DNA from: JBEEPE01 sp964489645
GTDB taxonomy: Bacteria > Verrucomicrobiota > Verrucomicrobiia > Chthoniobacterales > Chthoniobacteraceae
Direction of reading: 5' to 3'
NCBI GenBank assembly: GCA_964489645.1
Contig: CAZAZT010000116.1
Location: 1-12,231, forward strand
DNA: 12,231 nt
In this document: piece after piece, positions 1 through 5,674 of the stretch
Layout: each line of letters starts with the position of its first letter
Numbering within the stretch: the stretch's first letter is position 1
The notes under the pieces: generated by a model
What the model saw: the letters and a program-made list of their open reading frames with translations, nothing else
The model's database searches: none
What the model was told of the DNA's origin: nothing
Program-made: the position numbers and the translations under genes

Positions 1-54
1 GAGGCGAGTGAGGCGAGTGAGGCGAGTGAGGCGAGTGAGGCGAGTGAGGCGAGT
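1..54. repeat. 9-bp tandem repeat, six perfect copies
   Basis: The unit gaggcgagt repeats six times without a mismatch and stops at base 54, where the sequence turns into a G-rich run. The array reaches the window edge, so more copies may lie to the left. Because the unit is three codons long, copy-number changes would not shift a reading frame. In frame 1 it reads Glu-Ala-Ser, in frame 2 Arg-Arg-Val, and in frame 3 it contains a TGA in every unit. No second copy of the array is visible elsewhere in the window, only isolated look-alike fragments. Confidence 0.97.
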
Positions 55-111
55 GGGGGGCAGAGCATTTCAGGGGAGAGTGGAGGAGGGGCGGGGGGCG
101 TCGGGGTATGA
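1..111 (+). CDS. possible C-terminal end of an upstream gene with a Glu-Ala-Ser repeat tail (partial)
   Basis: Frame 1 is open from the first base to a TGA at 109-111. It reads as six Glu-Ala-Ser triplets followed by a Gly/Ser-rich stretch ending in Gly-Val. The stop overlaps the ATG of the next gene as ATGA (108-111), a classic arrangement for translationally coupled operon genes. GAG and GCG codons are also common in the neighbouring plus-strand genes. The tail would be a low-complexity, probably disordered extension; no domain can be recognised in these 36 codons. The alternative is that the repeat is intergenic and the frame is open by chance, because the G-rich composition makes stop codons rare. 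The start lies outside the window. Confidence 0.35.
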   Translation, partial: EASEASEASEASEASEASGGQSISGESGGGAGGVGV

Positions 112-890
112 GTGGGATGTTACGGGTAACATTTTTGGGGACGGGCACTTCGCAAGGGGTGCCGATGGTTGGGTGTGGGTGTCAGGTTTGCAGATCGGCG
201 GATGAGCGGGATCGGCGCAGCCGTTGTTCGCTGTATATGGAGACGGACGAGGCGGCTTGGGTGATCGACACGGGGCCTGATTTCCGCACGCAGTGTTTGC
301 GATGGGGGGTATCGCGGGTGGATGCGGCGTTGTTCACGCATCCGCATACGGATCACATCATGGGGTTCGACGATTTGCGGCCTTTTTCGTCAGGGGGACG
401 GAGCATTGATGTTTTTGGATCGACCTCGACGCTGGATGTGTTGGCGCGGGTTTTCAGTTTTGCGTTTTCGGCGGAGACGCGGTTTCCGGGGTATCTCCAT
501 CCGGTGCGACGCGACGTTTCGTCGGCGTTTGAGATGGGCGGGTTGAGGGTTGATCCTGTTTGGTTACCGCATGGGCGGATGGTCACCACGGGGTATATTT
601 TTTCTCGGCAGGGTCGTCGGTTATTCGCCTACATGACGGACTGCTCGGAGGTACCGGAGGAGGCGGTGCGTTTGGCGGCGGGGGCGGAGCACATTGTGGT
701 GGATGGGTTACGGGAGAGAGAGCATCCGACGCATATGACTTACGACGAGGCGTGCGAGAGTTTGAAGCGCATGGGAGCGGGGACGGGATGGTTGACGCAT
801 CTGTGCCATGATTTTCGGCATGTGGAGGTGGAGTCGCGGTTGCCGGATGGAGTTCGGGTGGCGTACGACGGGTTGGTGTTGGAGATTTGA
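108..890 (+). CDS. PhnP-like metallo-beta-lactamase-fold hydrolase
   Basis: This is a predicted cytoplasmic metal-dependent hydrolase of 260 aa, related to PhnP and similar phosphodiesterase-like MBL proteins. The N terminus carries the family signature GTGTSQGVPMVGC (residues 11-23). The metal-binding motif THPHTDH gives His78, His80, Asp82 and His83. Further conserved landmarks are TDCSEVP, an HPTHMTYDEA stretch and a THLCHDF stretch with late histidines. The C terminus PDGVRVAYDGLVLEI is typical of the family, so the gene looks full length. ATG 108 is preferred because it forms an ATGA overlap with the open frame upstream; ATG 117 (MLRVTF) is a realistic alternative. A GGAGG-like run lies at 82-90. 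The family is clear, but the physiological substrate cannot be read from the sequence. A cyclic phosphate or other phosphodiester is the usual guess. Confidence 0.9.
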   Translation: MSGMLRVTFLGTGTSQGVPMVGCGCQVCRSADERDRRSRCSLYMETDEAAWVIDTGPDFRTQCLRWGVSRVDAALFTHPHTDHIMGFDDLRPFSSGGRSIDVFGSTSTLDVLARVFSFAFSAETRFPGYLHPVRRDVSSAFEMGGLRVDPVWLPHGRMVTTGYIFSRQGRRLFAYMTDCSEVPEEAVRLAAGAEHIVVDGLREREHPTHMTYDEACESLKRMGAGTGWLTHLCHDFRHVEVESRLPDGVRVAYDGLVLEI

Positions 891-916
891 GTGAACGCGC
901 TAAGTTTTTCTGTGAG

Positions 917-1609
917 ATGACTTTCGCGAATCAGATCACGTTGGTGCGGATCGGGATGATTCCGGCGTTCGTGATGGCTGCGTTGTATTACGGGCGTGGT
1001 TTGAAGGCGGGGATACCGGACGAGAGGTTACGTGTGCTTGCGATCGTGATTTTTGCGGTGGCGGCTTTGAGTGATGGTTTGGATGGGTGGGTTGCTCGCC
1101 GATTCAATCAGAAGAGCAACTTGGGGATCATCTTGGATCCGATTGCGGACAAGGGGTTATTGCTGGCGGGGATTGTCACGCTCTCGATGAGCAGTTGGTC
1201 GTATGAGCTGCCGTTATGGTTCCCGGTCATGGTGATAGCGAGGGACGTGATTGTTGGGATTGGCGCTACCTTGATCTCGATCTTGTCGGGAGAGGTTGAG
1301 ATTGTGCCGACGTGGACTGGCAAGATTGGCACGGCGATCCAGATGGTGGCGTTGAGCATGGCGATGCTTCAACTGGAATGGGTGCTTCGTCCGCGTTGGG
1401 ATTTTGGGGTGATGGGGGTTTGGTGTTGGCAGGACGTGATTGTTTGGAGTGCGGCGATTTTTACGGGGATCTCGGGATTGGGGTACAGTTTGTGGGGCAT
1501 TGGACGGTTGCATCGATTGGGTCATGGGGAGGGGCGCGGGTTTGATGAACCGCCTCGTCCGGGAACCCGATTTTCTGGAGAGGTGCGTCGGCGCACGACG
1601 TGGTGGTGA
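917..1609 (+). CDS. pgsA: CDP-alcohol phosphatidyltransferase, probably phosphatidylglycerophosphate synthase
   Basis: This integral membrane enzyme of about 230 aa would transfer a phosphatidyl group from CDP-diacylglycerol to an alcohol, most likely glycerol-3-phosphate on the route to phosphatidylglycerol. It contains the complete CDP-OH motif D-x2-DG-x2-AR-x8-G-x3-D-x3-D. The motif residues are Asp53, Asp56, Gly57, Ala60, Arg61, Gly70, Asp74 and Asp78, which bind the metal and CDP moiety. The start MTFANQITLVRI resembles the usual N terminus of PgsA-type proteins, so ATG 917 is chosen. A TTG at 887 in the same frame would add ten residues and overlap the previous gene. Several hydrophobic helices flank the motif. 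The last 30 residues are basic and Pro/Arg-rich, probably a cytoplasmic tail. Cardiolipin-synthase-like or other CDP-alcohol specificity cannot be excluded from sequence alone. Confidence 0.88.
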   Translation: MTFANQITLVRIGMIPAFVMAALYYGRGLKAGIPDERLRVLAIVIFAVAALSDGLDGWVARRFNQKSNLGIILDPIADKGLLLAGIVTLSMSSWSYELPLWFPVMVIARDVIVGIGATLISILSGEVEIVPTWTGKIGTAIQMVALSMAMLQLEWVLRPRWDFGVMGVWCWQDVIVWSAAIFTGISGLGYSLWGIGRLHRLGHGEGRGFDEPPRPGTRFSGEVRRRTTWW

Positions 1610-1630
1610 GGTGGAGGTGGGGTGGCTGTT

Positions 1631-2062
1631 TTAGAGGCGGGCGTTTTTGGCTTGAGAGCGGATTGCGGCTTCGAGATGGAGGAGGCCGTTTTGACGGGTT
1701 GGCGAGAGGTGGTGGATGAGGCCGGTTTCTGTGAGGTGGTTGAGGGGAGGGGTTTCGGCGATGGAGGAAGCGGGTTGGAGATGGAATGCGAGTGCGGTGA
1801 GGCGAGCGAGGCCACGGACGATGGGGGAGGAGCTATCGACGGATATTTCGACGAGGGAGTTTGCGTGTGTGACGTGGAGCCATACGGGGGTGGCGCATTG
1901 GGGGATGCGGTTGGCATCGGTGCGTTGATTGTCGGGGAAGGGAGGAAGTTTTGGGGTGATGTCTGCGAGGAGGGAGAGTTGTTCTCGCGGGTCGCCGAGG
2001 TTTTGGAGGAGGCGGATGAGGTCGAGGTATTCGGGGTTCATGCGGTGCGATGGAGGGTTCAT
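1631..2062 (-). CDS. sufE: SufE family sulfur-acceptor protein
   Basis: SufE proteins accept persulfide sulfur from a cysteine desulfurase (SufS or a relative) and pass it on for Fe-S cluster assembly in the cytoplasm. The 143-aa product follows the family pattern from end to end. It has an N-terminal helical segment LIRLLQNL, then KLPPFP, then RTDANRIPQCATPVWL with the candidate acceptor Cys56. The segments SSPIVRGLARL and HLSPTRQNGL complete the match. These align with E. coli SufE, whose catalytic cysteine sits in a GCQSQVW motif. A second ATG at residue 8 (base 2041) is an equally good start, and neither has a Shine-Dalgarno sequence. The gene converges on pgsA with a 21-base gap and diverges from tyrA. 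No other suf or isc gene is in the window, so its desulfurase partner must be elsewhere. The opposite strand is also open here but shows no homology. Confidence 0.88.
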   Translation of the reverse strand: MNPPSHRMNPEYLDLIRLLQNLGDPREQLSLLADITPKLPPFPDNQRTDANRIPQCATPVWLHVTHANSLVEISVDSSSPIVRGLARLTALAFHLQPASSIAETPPLNHLTETGLIHHLSPTRQNGLLHLEAAIRSQAKNARL

Positions 2063-2128
2063 CGGTTGCGCGAAGGCGAGGGATGCGGTTGTATGGGAGA
2101 TGCTGTGTTGGAGGCGGCGTATTTCAAG

Positions 2129-2989
2129 ATGTCCCGTAAGATTGCGATATTGGGTCCGGGTTTGTTGGGGGGATCACTGGCTATGGAGGCTGGTGTGGCG
2201 GGGTTTGGTCGTGTGGCGTTGTGGGCGCGGAGGCGTGAGGCGTTGGAGGAGGCGTCGGGGTTATTGGGAGGGGTGGAGGTATCGATGGATGTGAGGGAGG
2301 TGGTGGAGGGGGCGGAGGTGGTGGTGGTGTGTGTGCCGGTTGAGCGGATGCGAGAGGTGTTGACGCCGGCGCTGGGCGGGTTGATGGAGGGGGCGGTTGT
2401 GACGGACGTTGGGAGCGTGAAGGGGCGTGTGGTGAATGATTTGGGAGGGATGGTTCGTGAGGCGGGGGCGGTTTTTGTGGGGGGGCATCCGATGGCGGGT
2501 TCGGATCGGGCGGGGATTGGGGCTGCGCGGCGAGGGTTGTTCCGCGGGGCGGTGTGTGTTGTGACTCCGGAGGAGGTGGATGGGGGACGGGGGGTTTTGG
2601 TGGTGGAGAGTCTGTGGGGTGCGTTGGGGATGCGTGTGGTTCGGATGGGGGCGGCGGCGCATGATTGCGCGGTGGCGTTGGTGAGTCATTTGCCGCATGT
2701 GGTGGCCTCGGGTTTGGTTGCGACGATTGCGGGTGTGGAGAGGGGGGCTTTTTCGGTGAGCGGGCCGGGTTTACGGGATACGACGCGTGTGGCTTCTGGA
2801 GCACCGGGGATGTGGGCGGAGATTTTGTCGAGCAATGCGGCGCAGGTGGTTCCGGCTTTGGAGGCGTTTCGTGAGCGGGTGGATGATTTGATCGGGTTGG
2901 TGACGGCAGCGGGGGCGGGGGATTCGGCGGGTTTGGCAAAGTTTTTGGAGGATGCAAAAGTTGTTCGTGACGGGGTGCGTTTCCCTTAG
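2129..2989 (+). CDS. tyrA: prephenate dehydrogenase (TyrA family)
   Basis: The enzyme oxidatively decarboxylates prephenate to 4-hydroxyphenylpyruvate for tyrosine synthesis, using NAD(P)+. The 286-aa product starts with a Rossmann dinucleotide-binding motif, GPGLLGGS (residues 9-16). It continues with TDVGSVKG (92-99) and the conserved GGHPMAGSDRAG (118-129). The helical C-terminal domain contains SHLPH and SGPGLRDTTRVA, both characteristic of the family. There is no chorismate mutase or ACT domain, so this is a monofunctional enzyme. The same frame stays open upstream to 1622, but those codons are antisense to sufE and have no homology. MSRKIAILGPG at 2129 is the natural family start. GGAGG at 2110-2114 is 14 bases upstream, a long spacing. 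The gene leads the tyrA-aroA-cmk-plsC run. The arogenate-dehydrogenase alternative cannot be excluded. Confidence 0.93.
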   Translation: MSRKIAILGPGLLGGSLAMEAGVAGFGRVALWARRREALEEASGLLGGVEVSMDVREVVEGAEVVVVCVPVERMREVLTPALGGLMEGAVVTDVGSVKGRVVNDLGGMVREAGAVFVGGHPMAGSDRAGIGAARRGLFRGAVCVVTPEEVDGGRGVLVVESLWGALGMRVVRMGAAAHDCAVALVSHLPHVVASGLVATIAGVERGAFSVSGPGLRDTTRVASGAPGMWAEILSSNAAQVVPALEAFRERVDDLIGLVTAAGAGDSAGLAKFLEDAKVVRDGVRFP

Positions 2990-3006
2990 AGTCAGGCTTT
3001 GAGATT

Positions 3007-4359
3007 ATGGATTGGAGAATTGGACGATCGTCGGCTTTGAACTGTGAGATTGAGGTGCCTGGAGACAAGAGCATCTCACATCGGTCCGCGATGTTCGCGG
3101 GGTTGTGTGAGGGGGTGAGTGTGGTGCGCGGATTTTTGCCGAGCGAAGATTGTCTGGCGACGATGGGAGCGATGCGGGCCTTGGGTGTGACGGTGGAGCG
3201 GCCGTCGGAGACGACGATGGTGATCCACGGGCGTGGGGGGCGTTTTGATGCTCCGACGTCTCCGATCGATTGTGGTAACTCGGGAACGACGATGCGGTTG
3301 TTGTCGGGGATTTTGGCGTCTCGCCCTTTCACTTCGACGTTGTTTGGGGATGAGTCTTTGAGTCGTCGTCCGATGAAGCGGGTGATGGATCCGTTGGGGT
3401 TGATGGGTGCTCGGATGAGTGCGCAGGGGGATCGTGGGTTACCTCCGCTGACGATTGAGGGAGGGGGGTTGAAGGCGATCGATTATGTTTCACCGATTGC
3501 GAGTGCGCAGGTGAAGAGTGCGGTATTGCTGGCGGGGTTGGCGGCGGACGGGACGACTTCGGTGACGGAGCCGGTGTTGAGTCGGGATCACACGGAGCGG
3601 ATGTTGGAGTTTTTTGGGGTTCGTGTGAAGCGAGAGGGGTTGCGGGTGAGTGTGGAAGGCGGGCAGGTCCCTCAGGCGCGGGTGTTCCGGGTGCCTGGAG
3701 ACATTTCGAGTGCGGCGTTTTGGTTAGTGGCGGCTGGGGCGCGTCTTGGGTCACGGATCCGGGTGAACAATGTGGGGTTGAATCCGAGTCGGACGGGGGT
3801 GTTGGCGGTTTTGGCGCGGATGGGAGCGAAGGTGCGCGAGTATGTTCATTCGAAGGAGGGTGAGCCGATGGGTGTGGTTGAGGTGGAGGGGGCGGATTTG
3901 AAGGCGACGCGGATTGAGGGGAAGGAGATACCGAATGTGATCGACGAGATTCCTGTATTGGCGGTTGCTGCGGCATTGGCGGAGGGGACGACGGTGATTG
4001 CGGATGCTGCGGAGTTGCGGGTGAAGGAGACGGATCGATTGGCTGCGGTTGCGGGGCATCTTCGGGCGATGGGTGTTGATGTGGCGGAGCGTCCGGATGG
4101 GTTGGAGATTGTGGGGGGCGGACGGTTGAAGGGGGCGGTTTTGGACAGTTTTGGGGATCACCGGATTGCGATGGCTTTTGCGATTGCGGGTTTATTTGCG
4201 GAGGGTGAGACGGTGATCACGGGGACTGGGTGTGTGAACACGTCGTATCCTGGGTTTTATGAGACGCTGGCGGCGGTGGTGAAGGGAACGGATGATGGGA
4301 TGCCGGTCCGGGTGGTTTTGTATCCGGAGGAAAAGGACAGTGAGGAGGGGCCGAAATAG
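3007..4359 (+). CDS. aroA: 3-phosphoshikimate 1-carboxyvinyltransferase (EPSP synthase)
   Basis: AroA condenses phosphoenolpyruvate with shikimate-3-phosphate, the sixth step of the shikimate pathway. The 450-aa product has all major motifs: PGDKSISHRS (18-27, with Lys21 and Arg26), GNSGTTMR (90-97), DESLSRRPMKR (115-125) and SAQVKS (166-171). It also has RDHTE (193-197), NPSR (259-262), DEIP with catalytic Asp313, and KETDR (340-344, with Glu341 and Arg344). SAQVK and RDHTE are features of class II EPSP synthases, the group often insensitive to glyphosate. The usual NxTR motif of that class reads NPSR here. A polar tail of about 25 residues follows the conserved fold. It lies 17 bases after tyrA and 3 bases before cmk. 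No clear Shine-Dalgarno precedes ATG 3007, which suggests coupling to tyrA translation. Confidence 0.97.
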   Translation: MDWRIGRSSALNCEIEVPGDKSISHRSAMFAGLCEGVSVVRGFLPSEDCLATMGAMRALGVTVERPSETTMVIHGRGGRFDAPTSPIDCGNSGTTMRLLSGILASRPFTSTLFGDESLSRRPMKRVMDPLGLMGARMSAQGDRGLPPLTIEGGGLKAIDYVSPIASAQVKSAVLLAGLAADGTTSVTEPVLSRDHTERMLEFFGVRVKREGLRVSVEGGQVPQARVFRVPGDISSAAFWLVAAGARLGSRIRVNNVGLNPSRTGVLAVLARMGAKVREYVHSKEGEPMGVVEVEGADLKATRIEGKEIPNVIDEIPVLAVAAALAEGTTVIADAAELRVKETDRLAAVAGHLRAMGVDVAERPDGLEIVGGGRLKGAVLDSFGDHRIAMAFAIAGLFAEGETVITGTGCVNTSYPGFYETLAAVVKGTDDGMPVRVVLYPEEKDSEEGPK

Positions 4360-4362
4360 GGG

Positions 4363-5022
4363 ATGGATATGGGTACGGTGGTGATTGCGATTGATGGGCC
4401 GGCGGCTTCGGGGAAGAGCAGTGTGGCGTCACGTGTTGCGGCGCGTCTTGGGTATGCGTTCGTGAACACGGGTGCGATGTATCGTGCGGCGGCTTGGGCG
4501 GTGGTGGATGGAGGGGTGGATCCGACGGACAGCGGTGCGGTTGTGGCGGCAGCGGGGGCTGTTGGGTTAGGTTTTGAGGAGGGGCGTTCGTTTGTGCGGT
4601 GTGGGGAGCGGCGTTTGGAGGCGGAGTTGGTTTTGGAGGAGGTCAATGGAATGGTTTCGAAGGTGGCGGCGCATCCAGGGGTCAGGGAGCGGTTGGTTGC
4701 GATGCAGCGCGAGGCGGCTCGGGGTCGGGATGTGGTGATGGAGGGGCGCGACATTGGTTCGGTGGTATTTCCGGACACTCCTTACAAGCTGTACATTGAT
4801 GCATCGGAGGAGGTTCGACAGAGTCGCCGCGAGAAGCAGGGCATTGTGGATTCGGTGGCGTCTCGTGATCGTCAGGATAGTGCGCGAAAGGCTTCGCCCT
4901 TGGTGGTGGCTTCGGATGCTCGGGTGATTGACAGTTCGGAAATGACGTTGGAAGAGGTGGTTTGCGAGGCCTTACGGTGTTTGGGGGAACGTGGGTTGGA
5001 GGCGGCGCGTCGGGTCAGCTAG
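4363..5022 (+). CDS. cmk: cytidylate kinase
   Basis: This cytoplasmic enzyme phosphorylates CMP and dCMP to the diphosphates with ATP. It recycles the CMP released by phospholipid synthesis. The 219-aa product shows the P-loop DGPAASGKSS (11-20), the substrate-site motif VNTGAMYRA, EGRDIGSVVFP starting at Glu127, and a lid region with SRDRQDSARKASPL followed by DARVIDSS. Length and motif order are those of standard bacterial Cmk. Two in-frame ATGs compete, at 4363 and 4369. A strong purine run (AGGAGG, 4343-4348) lies inside the end of aroA. A second run, AGGGG at 4358-4362, sits six bases before ATG 4369, so the second ATG may be the real start. The gene is tightly linked to aroA, a common bacterial arrangement. 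Confidence 0.97.
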   Translation: MDMGTVVIAIDGPAASGKSSVASRVAARLGYAFVNTGAMYRAAAWAVVDGGVDPTDSGAVVAAAGAVGLGFEEGRSFVRCGERRLEAELVLEEVNGMVSKVAAHPGVRERLVAMQREAARGRDVVMEGRDIGSVVFPDTPYKLYIDASEEVRQSRREKQGIVDSVASRDRQDSARKASPLVVASDARVIDSSEMTLEEVVCEALRCLGERGLEAARRVS

Positions 5023-5026
5023 GAGG
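5021..5026 (+). promoter_or_regulatory. Shine-Dalgarno AGGAGG of plsC overlapping the cmk stop codon
   Basis: AGGAGG begins with the last two bases of the cmk TAG stop (5020-5022) and is followed by more G residues before ATG 5038, giving about 11 bases of spacing. A ribosome ending on cmk would sit on this site, so cmk and plsC are probably translationally coupled. It is the best Shine-Dalgarno match in the window. Confidence 0.6.
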
Positions 5027-5037
5027 GGGGGATCGCG

Positions 5038-5658
5038 ATGGGATTGGTGTATCAGCTGGGGTACTGGGCGAGCCGATTATTGGCCAACACGTGTTTCAAC
5101 TATCGGGTCATTGGCAGGGAGCGTATTCCGCAGCACGGCGGATTGGTCATTGCGATGAACCATGAAAGTTTCATGGATCCGCCGTTGGCAGGGATCGCTT
5201 CGGATCGGGAGGTGTATTATTTCGCGAGGAAGTCCCTGTTGGAGTGGCCGGTTTTGGGAGGGCTCTTCCCGAAGATGCGAGTGATCCCTTTTGATCAGAC
5301 GAAAACGGATCTATCCGCGCTGAAGACGGCTGTTCGGGTGGTGGAAGCGGGGAATGGCGTGGTGATGTTTCCTGAGGGGACACGGACGCGGGATGGGCGG
5401 ATGGGGGATGCGCAGCCGGGGGTGGGCTTCGTGGTGGCTCGAACGGGTGTGCCGGTGGTGCCGATGCGGATTTTTGGGGCGTATCGGGCGTTTCCGCCGG
5501 AGAGTCGGGAGGTCCGATTTGAGGATGTGACGGTGGTGGTTGGCGAACTGATGCAATTTTCTGAGGCAGAGATACGTGCAGCGGGGAAGAGTGCTTACCA
5601 ATGGCTGAGTGACGCGGTGATGGAACGGATCCGGTCCATCCGGTTACCTGAGGCTTGA
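5038..5658 (+). CDS. plsC: 1-acyl-sn-glycerol-3-phosphate acyltransferase (PlsC family)
   Basis: PlsC-family enzymes acylate lysophosphatidic acid at the inner membrane to form phosphatidic acid, the precursor of CDP-diacylglycerol. The 206-aa product begins with a short amphipathic or membrane-associating segment. It then carries acyltransferase motif I as NHESFMD (His42 and Asp47, the HX4D catalytic pair). The glycerol-phosphate-binding motif FPEGTRTRDG follows at 111-120, and a GVPVVPM block after it. The short length fits the compact bacterial PlsC group. It is the last gene of the tyrA-aroA-cmk-plsC run and starts 15 bases after cmk. Its product feeds the pathway in which the upstream pgsA-like enzyme acts. 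A different acyl acceptor, such as an ornithine lipid or another lysolipid, is possible for this superfamily. Confidence 0.9.
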   Translation: MGLVYQLGYWASRLLANTCFNYRVIGRERIPQHGGLVIAMNHESFMDPPLAGIASDREVYYFARKSLLEWPVLGGLFPKMRVIPFDQTKTDLSALKTAVRVVEAGNGVVMFPEGTRTRDGRMGDAQPGVGFVVARTGVPVVPMRIFGAYRAFPPESREVRFEDVTVVVGELMQFSEAEIRAAGKSAYQWLSDAVMERIRSIRLPEA

Positions 5659-5674
5659 GGTGTCGGTTAGGGGC

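Noticed and set aside
8..205. Arg-Arg-Val repeat open frame over the tandem repeat and the MBL start
   Set aside because: It overlaps the well-supported MBL gene in another frame and becomes low-complexity without homology; the Glu-Ala-Ser frame has the better ATGA context.
887..916. TTG start that would extend the pgsA-like protein by ten residues
   Set aside because: The conserved N-terminal pattern begins at ATG 917, and the extension overlaps the stop of the preceding gene without adding conserved residues.
2181..3332. 383-codon minus-strand open frame opposite tyrA and aroA
   Set aside because: The translation is mostly Pro, Ser and His and mirrors the G-rich codons of two clearly conserved plus-strand genes, so it is a compositional shadow.
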